Assembly: GCA_964519595.1 (NCBI GenBank)
Contig: CAZFJN010000002.1
Span: 1 to 64,000, forward strand
Length of the DNA stretch: 64,000 bases
Reading direction: 5' to 3'
Source of the DNA: JANRKF01 sp964519595
GTDB lineage: Bacteria > Pseudomonadota > Alphaproteobacteria > Rickettsiales > SXRF01
Positions 41,500 to 49,239 of the stretch are shown here, piece after piece. How positions within the stretch are numbered: position 1 is the stretch's first letter; every line of letters begins with the position of its first letter. A program made the translations under genes and the position numbers. The notes under the pieces were generated by a model, which saw only the letters and a program-made list of their open reading frames with translations, made no database searches and was not told the DNA's origin.

Positions 41500-42714
41500 A
41501 TGGCAGAAAGCTGGTATCAACCATTCAGAGAATTTTTTGCTCATGGCAAGGCGATGGCCACTGCCGGATTGGGAAAGCTCGGCATTGAAACAGGAGTTCA
41601 TGCTATTCCTGCTATTCCAGTTGCAGAAGGAGGAGCTTCTTTCCTTGCTTCAATGTTTGGCGGCACAATTGGCGGTGTGGTGTTATTTGGCGGATTTGGA
41701 GCGCTAAGCGCAGTTACTAATCAGATTGAATATAATGCCGAGCGCGGAAAAATAGCTGATTATTATCGTGATGAAATAGCTGCCAAATTAGGCAAGAAGC
41801 CGGAAAATGTATTAGATAGCGATATAGATATTATCGCTTCAGGAAATCAAAAGCTAAATATTGCGGCGAATAAGGTTATCGCTGATGAAATTTCTCATAA
41901 ACGCACCATGCGTAATATAGGAATTGGCGCGTCTTTCATAGCATCTCTGACAGTTTTTGCGTTAATGACAGTGTTGATAAATGCAATTGCTCCGGGAGCG
42001 CATGATTTAGGATTAACGGCAATGGCGGCAAAAGGCGCAGTCGGACTGCTTGCTTATATGTCGATAAAAAGGCCGCTGGTAGCAATGGCAGAGACGCTTT
42101 TTGGACTTAATAATGCTACAACTCATGATTTAGTAGAAGGAATCAGCAAAGATCGCGAACATGGCAAGGCGATTACTCGTGAGCAGATTGCTGAGGTCTT
42201 TATCGCCGCTAACAAGCAGATTTCTCAATATGTCGAGCAGCAATATGGTTTTGCTTATGACCATCTGCCGCTGGCTGATAAGGTTGCCGTTGCTGCTGAT
42301 CTGGCAAATATTCTGCCGCTTGATAAAATCGCACAGAATATAAATAACGGCATTTCTCACGCTTCAGAGTTGGCTTTCACTGTGCAAGGTGATGTTTCCG
42401 GCGTTCTTCCTAAATCGCCATCTGCTCAGGAAGAATGCAACACGCCGCAATCTTTTTTCGGAAAAGTCGGCCATAAATGCCGCAATATGATAAAAGCTAT
42501 TAATAATGCTCTGCATCCGGAAAAAGCGCATCCTATTGCCGGAATCAGCGCAATTAACAAGGCGCATAATAAATATGAAGCGGCGCAGCATCATGAACAT
42601 AATAACGGAGAAAGCAAAGCAGCAGCGCGCGGCAATCAGCCGGGATTTGTTGAAAACCTCGCCGCGCAACGCGCCGCGCAGGCTACGCTTAGTAACGCAG
42701 CGGCAATTCAATAA
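41500..42714 (+). CDS. membrane protein of unknown function (404 aa)
   Basis: I do not recognise it. Three hydrophobic stretches are visible: near residues 47-70 (FLASMFGGTIGGVVLFGGFG), near 143-165 (IGASFIASLTVFALMTVLIN) and near 172-190 (LTAMAAKGAVGLLAYMSI). Between and after them are soluble helical parts. The C-terminal 150 residues are polar and His/Asn-rich (KYEAAQHHEHNNGESKAA). Without a signal peptide, and with a long soluble tail, it could be an inner-membrane protein or a secreted effector, but nothing in the sequence decides this. A palindrome lies upstream. Confidence 0.6.
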   Translation: MAESWYQPFREFFAHGKAMATAGLGKLGIETGVHAIPAIPVAEGGASFLASMFGGTIGGVVLFGGFGALSAVTNQIEYNAERGKIADYYRDEIAAKLGKKPENVLDSDIDIIASGNQKLNIAANKVIADEISHKRTMRNIGIGASFIASLTVFALMTVLINAIAPGAHDLGLTAMAAKGAVGLLAYMSIKRPLVAMAETLFGLNNATTHDLVEGISKDREHGKAITREQIAEVFIAANKQISQYVEQQYGFAYDHLPLADKVAVAADLANILPLDKIAQNINNGISHASELAFTVQGDVSGVLPKSPSAQEECNTPQSFFGKVGHKCRNMIKAINNALHPEKAHPIAGISAINKAHNKYEAAQHHEHNNGESKAAARGNQPGFVENLAAQRAAQATLSNAAAIQ

Positions 42715-42731
42715 TAAAGCTGAATAAATAT

Positions 42732-43019
42732 TTATTGCAGATTAAGACTGCGGCGGCGGATAAAATAAAAGGATCCGGCAGAAATCAGCAGAAACAAAGG
42801 AACAAGCAATGCCGGAATTTCTGGAGCTACTGTACAACCATTAGTTACAGGATCATCTCCTGGTCCACAAAATCTTGCGTTAGCATCAGTAATTAACAGA
42901 TCGCCAACAGAAACGCTGAAAATAGAAGACACTATACAAAGCAGCACAAAAATCCTGACAAGGCGGAAAAAATGTGCAGAAGAAAAGCCTAAAGAGAGCT
43001 TGGGAAGTTTCATTTTCAT
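42732..43019 (-). CDS. minimal exosortase-substrate-like protein
   Basis: The 95 residues have an N-terminal signal sequence (hydrophobic 20-38, ANA at 46-48), a mature part of only about 17 residues with two Cys (RFCGPGDDPVTNGC), and a C-terminal tripartite tail: PEIP at 66-69, a hydrophobic helix (70-87) and RRR at 88-90. This is the architecture of PEP-CTERM-type sorting signals, although the motif reads PEIP rather than PEP. An exosortase gene lies 5 kb away. A TATAAT (43040-43035 on the minus strand) supports the ATG at 43019 rather than the ORF start at 43043. Confidence 0.65.
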   Translation of the reverse strand: MKMKLPKLSLGFSSAHFFRLVRIFVLLCIVSSIFSVSVGDLLITDANARFCGPGDDPVTNGCTVAPEIPALLVPLFLLISAGSFYFIRRRSLNLQ

Positions 43020-43187
43020 AATTACATCATGTAAATTATACAAACCGTACTTATTTCCTAGTTATAGCGAGTTTTTCTGCAAAAAGCAATGTTATTTTCC
43101 TACAACATTAAGGGGTTGCTGGTAAGAGGAGCGTGGTTTATCTTGCTTGCTTACCATGCACGATGCACCATTCACCATGCACTTTAT

Positions 43188-43955
43188 CTAAAATGGCGAG
43201 AGCGCTTCGATAACTTGTGTTCCCCAGCGCGGTTGTTGAACTTCACTGATTTGTCCGCGGCCACCGTAATTTATTCGCGCTTCGGCGATTTGTGAGGAAT
43301 CTATGGTGTTATCTGATTTTATATCTTGCGGACGAACAACGCCTTTTACTGACAATTCACGCAGTTCGTAATTAACGCGGATTTCCTGTTTTCCCTCAAT
43401 TACCAGATTACCGTTTGGCAGAACTTGTGTAATTAAAGCGGCAACCTGAGTTTCAATTTTTTCTTTGCGTTTAATGCTGCCGTCGCCTTTGGTGCTGGCA
43501 TTTCCGTCAACAGACAGCAGGCTGGCTGGATCCTGATTTCCCGGCATACGTTTAAACAGAGTATTCTGCAATCCGAATACACTAGGCGCGCCGAGAGTCT
43601 CTGAGCTGGTACGCGAACGGTCAGTGGAATTATCAAGCTCGGCCTTATCTTCAAACTTTATATTAACGCGCAATATATCGCCCATTCGTGCCGCGCGTTG
43701 ATCACGGAAAAAAGCCCGTGCGCCTGGTTGCCACAAGGAATTTGCATATTGCTTAGGAGCAGGCTGAGTTTCCGGCAAAGGCCAAGACATTGGCTCATAT
43801 CCGGCTTTGGCGGTAGGGCTTTCCACTTCAGCAAATTTAGGCGGACTGCCGACAGCATCAAGCTTATCAAGAGTTGCCGTGCAAGCGGAAAGAGCGGCGA
43901 GCAAAGGCAATGACAGCAGAGTTAAGGAAAGAAATCTAGTTAGTGAAGTTAGCAT
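43188..43955 (-). CDS. flgH: flagellar L-ring protein FlgH
   Basis: FlgH is the outer-membrane lipoprotein that forms the L ring around the flagellar rod. A signal peptide ends in LSAC (Cys near 25). Characteristic parts are LWQPGARAFFRDQRAARMGD, ILRVNIKFEDKAELDNST and VEGKQEIRVNYE-like strands near the end. The 255 residues are normal. The ATG at 43955 starts the signal peptide directly, and the open frame upstream belongs to flgA overlap. It is the last gene of flgF-flgG-flgA-flgH. Confidence 0.92.
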   Translation of the reverse strand: MLTSLTRFLSLTLLSLPLLAALSACTATLDKLDAVGSPPKFAEVESPTAKAGYEPMSWPLPETQPAPKQYANSLWQPGARAFFRDQRAARMGDILRVNIKFEDKAELDNSTDRSRTSSETLGAPSVFGLQNTLFKRMPGNQDPASLLSVDGNASTKGDGSIKRKEKIETQVAALITQVLPNGNLVIEGKQEIRVNYELRELSVKGVVRPQDIKSDNTIDSSQIAEARINYGGRGQISEVQQPRWGTQVIEALSPF

Positions 43956-45009
43956 AAAATTCCTTTCCGGAAGCAACTTCCTGACTTTGATTGTCATAGA
44001 TTTTGTTGTAAGGAGCTTGTTCTGCCGTTTGCATTTGTGATTTAAACGCGCCGCTTCCGGCTTCAACGCTTTTATCGCCGGTTACTACTGCCTGAATTAT
44101 TTTGCCGCTGGATAGATTTTTAACGCCGATTAAGCTGCCGATAGCGCCGTCGCTTTGCGCTTGTCCGCTGGTGGTGATCTGCATTGCGCCTTGTGTGTAA
44201 AACATAGTAACCATGGTGTTTTTCTTAACTACCGCCTCTTCAACCAGCTCATGTGAACGTATTGGCCGTCCGGCGGAGATTGTCCGTTGTGGAGTTTTGC
44301 CAAGTAGAGAGGAAATATCAGCTACGATATCATAGCGCGCGCGCGCCTCGGAATAATCACGCAGCTCTATATCTGAGGATTTTATCACATCGCCGGAGCG
44401 CATAGTGCGCCGCAGCACAGGAACTTCAACCAGACGGTCAAAACGGCCGGAAACTGCTCTGGCGCTGATAATTTCTGTGCCGGAAACAGCAACCAGATTC
44501 GCATTGAAACGATGCGTTGCGGAATCAAAGCGCAAACCGCGTATTTCAACGCTTATCGGATGATTATAGCTGAATAGAGCGCTGCCGCCGGAGCGGCTGG
44601 TAATCTGCGCGGTTATTTTATCGCCAGCGCCGCGTTCAACGAGTGCCATTTCTAAAGCTTCCTGAGCATCATCGTAAGTAAGGCGGAAATGCGGCGCTGT
44701 TTCCATAGCTTCGTTTTCGACTGCGGCATTTTTTGTATATGGTTTATTTAAAGCAGCAGGAAAATTAGCAGAATTAGCAGAATTCGCGGCGCTGAATAAT
44801 TCCACAAGGTCAGCGTCATCATCATCAACATCAACAGCAGCATTATGATCAAATTTTTCAGTAGGTTTTTGCAGTTTTTTATCAATAGCGGCAAAATTTT
44901 CCCGGAAATCTGCGCTCGGATCATTCTGTATGGCAAAAGCTTCCGTGGCAATCAGCGTAATTGGCATAATTGCCAGCAAAGCACAGAATTTTCTAAAAGA
45001 TGTTTTCAT
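43936..45009 (-). CDS. flgA: flagellar P-ring chaperone FlgA
   Basis: FlgA is a periplasmic chaperone for P-ring assembly. It has a signal peptide (CALLAIMPITLIATEAFA). The SAF/FlgA domain lies in the C-terminal half: VPVLRRTMRSGDVIKSSDIE, then GRPIRSHELVEEAVVKKNTM and IGVKNLSSGKIIQAVVTGD. The N-terminal part contains Asp-rich (VDVDDDDAD) and NSANSAN repeats. Its 357 residues exceed the usual 220-320. It overlaps flgH by 20 bases. The second assembly gap lies upstream, between it and flgG. Confidence 0.9.
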   Translation of the reverse strand: MKTSFRKFCALLAIMPITLIATEAFAIQNDPSADFRENFAAIDKKLQKPTEKFDHNAAVDVDDDDADLVELFSAANSANSANFPAALNKPYTKNAAVENEAMETAPHFRLTYDDAQEALEMALVERGAGDKITAQITSRSGGSALFSYNHPISVEIRGLRFDSATHRFNANLVAVSGTEIISARAVSGRFDRLVEVPVLRRTMRSGDVIKSSDIELRDYSEARARYDIVADISSLLGKTPQRTISAGRPIRSHELVEEAVVKKNTMVTMFYTQGAMQITTSGQAQSDGAIGSLIGVKNLSSGKIIQAVVTGDKSVEAGSGAFKSQMQTAEQAPYNKIYDNQSQEVASGKEFYANFTN

Positions 45010-45033
45010 AAAATCTCCTTCAAACCACGTTTT

Positions 45034-45088
45034 TACGCTTTCTATACGCTTTCTATATGCTCTCTATACGCTCTGAGTAAGTGCCTGC
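45034..45088. repeat. 11-bp tandem repeat at an assembly junction
   Basis: Units of the type TATACGCTTTC, TATATGCTCTC and TATACGCTCTG are arranged in tandem. The same 55 bases occur again at 45189-45243 beyond the N gap. Read on the minus strand they contain the end of flgG and its stop codon. Confidence 0.85.
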
Positions 45089-45188
45089 NNNNNNNNNNNN
45101 NNNNNNNNNNNNNNNNNNNNNNNNNNNNNNNNNNNNNNNNNNNNNNNNNNNNNNNNNNNNNNNNNNNNNNNNNNNNNNNNNNNNNNNN
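45089..45188. other. assembly gap (100 N) with identical 55-base flanks
   Basis: The 55 bases before the gap (45034-45088) and after it (45189-45243) are identical, exactly as at the gap near 30.8 kb. Both gaps therefore look like unmerged 55-mer contig overlaps, and flgG and flgA are probably separated only by the short repeat. Confidence 0.9.
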
Positions 45189-45218
45189 TACGCTTTCTAT
45201 ACGCTTTCTATATGCTCT

Positions 45219-46004
45219 CTATACGCTCTGAGTAAGTGCCTGCAGCATGTCATCACTTTTAGTTATTGCCTTGCTGATCATCTCGTAAACGCGTTGCGCC
45301 TTGATCAGATTAGTAAGCTCGCCAACCGGATCAACGTTTGAGCCTTCCAGAAAACCTTGTAAAATTGAACCAAACTGATCAGAATCCGGATTTCCGGTAA
45401 CTGGCGCGCCGGAAGCAGGAGTTTCTGTGTACATATTATTGCCAACTGCCTGCAAGCCGGCATCATTAACAAAAGTTGCAACTTGCAACTGGCCAAGATT
45501 CTGCGGATCAATTTGCCCAGGAATTACGGCAAAAACCTCGCCTGATTGATTTATGCTGACATCAGTAGCATTATTAGGAACAGTGATCGAAGGCTCAATC
45601 AGAAAACCGTCGGCAGTAACCAGCTCGCCATCAGCGCTGAGCTGAAAAGAGCCGGAACGAGTATATGCAATCGAACCGTCTGGCTGCGTTATCTGAAAAA
45701 ATCCTCTGCCTTGAATTGCCAGATCAAGAGCATTTTTAGTGTTCTGCAAAGTTCCTTGTGTATGTGCGCGGTAAATAGCGCCGGTTTTTACGCCAAGTCC
45801 GATTTGAATTCCAGTTGGCACAATCGTTCCGGCATCGGAAGAATTAGCGCCAACGCGCCGCTCATTCTGATAAAGAAGATCCTGAAATTCAGGACGCTCC
45901 TGCTTAAAGCCGGTAGTGTTGATGTTCGCAAGATTCTGCGAAATAACATCAACATAAAGCTGTTGTGCCAGCATTCCGGTTGCAGCTATATCAAGTGAAC
46001 GCAT
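45219..46004 (-). CDS. flgG: flagellar distal rod protein FlgG
   Basis: FlgG builds the distal rod of the flagellum. The N-terminal DIAATGMLAQQLYVDVISQN and LANINTTGFKQERPEFQDLL are the conserved rod signature. AIQGRGFFQITQPDGSIAYT and the C-terminal EGSNVDPVGELTNLIKAQRV with YEMISKAI are typical. The 261 residues match the usual length. It follows flgF by 29 bases. Its last codons lie inside the 55-base repeat next to the assembly gap. Confidence 0.95.
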   Translation of the reverse strand: MRSLDIAATGMLAQQLYVDVISQNLANINTTGFKQERPEFQDLLYQNERRVGANSSDAGTIVPTGIQIGLGVKTGAIYRAHTQGTLQNTKNALDLAIQGRGFFQITQPDGSIAYTRSGSFQLSADGELVTADGFLIEPSITVPNNATDVSINQSGEVFAVIPGQIDPQNLGQLQVATFVNDAGLQAVGNNMYTETPASGAPVTGNPDSDQFGSILQGFLEGSNVDPVGELTNLIKAQRVYEMISKAITKSDDMLQALTQSV

Positions 46005-46033
46005 AAATTTGCCTTTTTATTGTTTATTTAAAA

Positions 46034-46768
46034 TCACGCCTGCTGTGTCCATGTGTTTGTAGTTTTTCGTTGTAGATCGTACATTGTTTCTATGTATTTC
46101 GCGGTGCTTGAAACGCTGCGCGAAACATCAATCATATGAGTTAATTCTAAAACCGGCTGGACATTGGCGGTTTCCAGAGTTCCCTGTGTCATTTTCACAT
46201 TATCTTCATTGCCGATAGCAGGATCAATTTCACTGGCATAAAGCCCGCTGCCGGTTTGTGTTAAAAGCTGCGGATTTTCAAAAATCGCAACGCCAATAGT
46301 TCCCAGATCTTCGCCATTAACCTGAATATTTCCTGCCGCGCCAATGGTGATTTCCTTAGCTTCCGGAGGTATTTCTATAGCCTGCTGCGAGCTGTCCATA
46401 ACTGTATAACCTTCCGGCGTTATAAGCTTGCCTTCACCGTCGAGAGTAAAAGCTCCGGCGCGTGTGTAACGAATTCCCAGAGGAGTGGAAATCATGAAAT
46501 AACCATTGCCTTCCAGCGCCACATCAAGAGGATTTCCGGTAACGCGTCGCGCGCCGTCATGCACGCGGCGGTAAGAGGCGGCATCATCAGCAAAAGCCAT
46601 ATTGTTGCGAACGCCGCTGTTATTATCCTGCTTCAGAAATTGCGCGAAAATAATTTTCTCCGCCTGAAAGCCAGTGCTGTTGGCGTTAGCGATATTGTTG
46701 GTTGTTACCGCCATATCGCGAAAAAGCGCCAATTGTCTTGACAGTGCTATGTAAATGCCATTATCCAT
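46034..46768 (-). CDS. flgF: flagellar proximal rod protein FlgF
   Basis: FlgF is a rod protein related to FlgG. The start MDNGIYIALSRQLALFRDMA, then NNIANANSTGFQAEKIIFAQ, and the C-terminal TLETANVQPVLELTHMIDV identify it. The 244 residues match. It is first in the flgF-flgG-flgA-flgH set, which is the usual alphaproteobacterial order. flgI and the hook genes are not in this window. It faces thiD divergently, with about 110 bases between. Confidence 0.94.
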   Translation of the reverse strand: MDNGIYIALSRQLALFRDMAVTTNNIANANSTGFQAEKIIFAQFLKQDNNSGVRNNMAFADDAASYRRVHDGARRVTGNPLDVALEGNGYFMISTPLGIRYTRAGAFTLDGEGKLITPEGYTVMDSSQQAIEIPPEAKEITIGAAGNIQVNGEDLGTIGVAIFENPQLLTQTGSGLYASEIDPAIGNEDNVKMTQGTLETANVQPVLELTHMIDVSRSVSSTAKYIETMYDLQRKTTNTWTQQA

Positions 46769-46877
46769 GTCAGCAGCTTATGCATAAACCGTGCCAGATT
46801 TAAAAAGGCCACTGCTATAGTTGCTCTAGAATATTCTCTGAACAAATTTCCAATCATTACTGACTTATTTCTGATTT

Positions 46878-47714
46878 ATGGAAACAACGACATCACAACC
46901 ATCATTGCAAAGTTGTAAGTCGCGCGTTTTAGTAATTGCCGGTTCTGATTCCGGCGGCGGCGCAGGAATTCAAGGTGATATAAAAACAATATCCTCGCTC
47001 GGCGGTTACGCGGCAACGGCAATTACCGCTCTTACCGCGCAGAACACTCAGGGAGTATTCGGAATTCATGAAGTTCCTGCCGCTTTCATAACGCAGCAGA
47101 TTGAGCTGGTTCTTTCTGACATTGGCGCTGATTGCATCAAAATTGGCATGTTGCATAAAGAGGAAATTATCAAGGCAATTGCCGCAGCTCTTACTCCTTA
47201 TGCACAAATTCCGCTGGTTCTTGATACGGTTATGTTTGCCAAAGGCGGCGCGGCGCTGCTGGAAGAAACGGCAATTGAGGCGCTTAAAAACACTCTCATT
47301 CCGCGCGCGCTGATAATAACGCCAAACATTCCGGAAGCACAATATTTAACTGCTATGACAATAAATAATATAGAAGACATGCGAAAAGCCGCGCAGAAAC
47401 TGCTAACACTCGGCTGCACAGCGGTGCTTTTAAAAGGCGGACATGCACAAGGCGAGGTTGTAACTGATATTTTACTGACCAGTGACGAAGAAATAATCTT
47501 AACCAGCCAGCGCATAAAAACGCAGCATACACATGGAACAGGCTGCGCTTATGCTTCAGCAATAGCCTGCTTCATTGCCGGAAAAATACCGCTTAAAGAT
47601 GCGGTGCGAAAAGCTCATGATTACGTTGCTGAGGCGATAAAACACGCGCCATGCCTCGGCAAAGGACATGGTCCGCTCGGCCATAATTATAATAGAATTC
47701 TTTCGAGCGTTTAA
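46878..47714 (+). CDS. thiD: hydroxymethylpyrimidine / phosphomethylpyrimidine kinase
   Basis: ThiD phosphorylates HMP and HMP-P in thiamine synthesis. The N-terminal LVIAGSDSGGGAGIQGDIKT and SLGGYAATAITALTAQNTQG are diagnostic. The C-terminal anion hole and catalytic base are in HTHGTGCAYASAIA. The 278 residues are normal. No other thiamine gene and no TPP riboswitch are visible around it. Dispersed repeat R1 follows downstream. Confidence 0.94.
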   Translation: METTTSQPSLQSCKSRVLVIAGSDSGGGAGIQGDIKTISSLGGYAATAITALTAQNTQGVFGIHEVPAAFITQQIELVLSDIGADCIKIGMLHKEEIIKAIAAALTPYAQIPLVLDTVMFAKGGAALLEETAIEALKNTLIPRALIITPNIPEAQYLTAMTINNIEDMRKAAQKLLTLGCTAVLLKGGHAQGEVVTDILLTSDEEIILTSQRIKTQHTHGTGCAYASAIACFIAGKIPLKDAVRKAHDYVAEAIKHAPCLGKGHGPLGHNYNRILSSV

Positions 47715-47790
47715 ATATTTGATTATTACGACTTCATCCTTTTGCTTGATCAAAGTATCTATCGCAGATTCAGAAATATTTAGTTTTGAA

Positions 47791-48122
47791 AGATCAAGCT
47801 GTAATAAAACTTTTGCCGTGCCACAATCTCCAGCCAAATGTACAAATGTACATTCGATATTGATGTCAGATATCAGATATCAGATGTCAATTTCTTGACA
47901 TCTGTATTCTGGCATCCGGCATCTGCGTGGCTAAACGCCACGCTATGTACAAATGTACATTCGATATTGATGTCAGATATCAGATATCAGATGTCAATTT
48001 CTTGACATCTGTATTCTGGCATCTGACATCATTCTGGCATCTGACATCTTCGTGGCTAGAGGAGTATACTGCGAAGTCATAAGCAATAGCGAAAATTCGC
48101 AAATATTTAGTTTCGAAAGAGG
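47791..48122. repeat. dispersed repeat R1, copy 2, with 107-bp internal duplication
   Basis: It matches 19081-19376 at both ends (AGATCAAGCTGTAATAAAAC and AGTTTCGAAAGAGGT). It lacks the terminator hairpins of copy 1. The block from TACATTCGATATTGATGTCA to CTGCGTGGC is present twice at a 107-base period (from about 47849 and 47956), joined by the hairpin GCGTGGC/GCCACGC. The left flank (47772-47789, AAATATTTAGTTTTGAAA) resembles the right end, as a target or end duplication might. It fills most of the 480-base gap between thiD and the exosortase gene. Confidence 0.88.
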
Positions 48123-48194
48123 TATAATGCACATAATAACTCGTGGAATTAGTTAGCAAAATAGCTCATAAAATAACTTGTAGAATTAGAGATT

Positions 48195-49157
48195 ATGCAG
48201 AAAAATAATGAAACTTCCGCCTTTTACAGCGCGGCAAAATATTATCTCACCATTGGCAGTATCATGCTGTCCGGACTGCTCCTGCTGCAAATAATGCAGT
48301 GGCTGAATATGCCAACCTTAAAATTATCCAGTGATGATATATTATGGTTTACTGCGCCTTCGCTTTATTTCTTATCATTTCCGATCGCTTTTTTGTTCTT
48401 GATTTATGCGCTTAGAGAGAAGAAGCGATTTGCAATATCATTTTCTCCTGTTGCCTGCGCGGTCAGCGTTGTTTGTTTCATGCTGTCTGCCGGACTTAAC
48501 ATAAAAACCTACCATTCTGCGGTGGCAATATTGTCTTTTTCCGGCTGTGTGGCAGGCGCTTTTGTATTTATCAATTTTCGTGAATTTATCACTCAGGCGC
48601 TTGTCGATAAACGGCAATCATCTGTAGCTTTAATTGGCGCAAGCGCCAGCGCGATATACAGCATCATGGATAATTATCTATGGCAACGAATTTCCTATTC
48701 TTCCGCAAATACTAGCCAATGGCTGCTGGAGTTGATGAATATGGAAATGAAAAGCGGCGTGCATAAAAACGGTAAAGAGCTGGCGGCAACGCTTTATTCA
48801 GACTATTTCACTCTGATAGTCTATAGACCATGCAGCGGATTGGAAGGAATTTTCCTGTTTATTTTTCTGCTTTCAATCGCTGTGTTATTTGATTGGAAAA
48901 TTCTCAAACGTATAAAATTAATAGAAACATATTTAATTGGCTTTATTTTCATGTATCTGGGAAATGTTTTGCGGATTGTTTCGCTGTTTCTGCTCGGACA
49001 TTTTGCACATGCGCCAGATGCCTCGCCGCAATTAGCCTATATGCGCGGCTTGCCTTCGCATATCTTTCACAGCTTCATCGGACAAATATATTACGTCATT
49101 ATTTTCATGATCTTCGCAAAACTGCTCTATTCCTACGTTTCGAAAAAACCGGAATAG
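48195..49157 (+). CDS. exosortase/archaeosortase-family protein
   Basis: This multi-pass membrane cysteine protease/transpeptidase sorts proteins that carry a PEP-CTERM-like tail. The 320 residues contain about eight hydrophobic segments. The three catalytic residues of the family are visible: Cys near 213 in YRPCSGLEGIFLF, Arg near 260 in GNVLRIVSLFLLG and His near 292 in HIFHSFIGQIYY. The subclass (Xrt type) cannot be named. No exopolysaccharide cluster surrounds it. The only candidate substrate in the window is the 95-residue protein at 42.7-43.0 kb. Repeat R1 lies upstream. Confidence 0.85.
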   Translation: MQKNNETSAFYSAAKYYLTIGSIMLSGLLLLQIMQWLNMPTLKLSSDDILWFTAPSLYFLSFPIAFLFLIYALREKKRFAISFSPVACAVSVVCFMLSAGLNIKTYHSAVAILSFSGCVAGAFVFINFREFITQALVDKRQSSVALIGASASAIYSIMDNYLWQRISYSSANTSQWLLELMNMEMKSGVHKNGKELAATLYSDYFTLIVYRPCSGLEGIFLFIFLLSIAVLFDWKILKRIKLIETYLIGFIFMYLGNVLRIVSLFLLGHFAHAPDASPQLAYMRGLPSHIFHSFIGQIYYVIIFMIFAKLLYSYVSKKPE

Positions 49158-49239
49158 GCAAAAACTCTTTTAACATTGCCATGCAAGCTGTTAGTGCTAT
49201 AGTGCAGCGTTTGGAACATTATAAACAATAGAAGGCCTC

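Noticed and set aside
47556..47837. 93-codon minus-strand frame partly inside repeat R1
   Set aside because: It runs antisense to the thiD end, and its first part is repeat DNA. The first R1 copy does not keep the same frame, and no ribosome binding site is seen.
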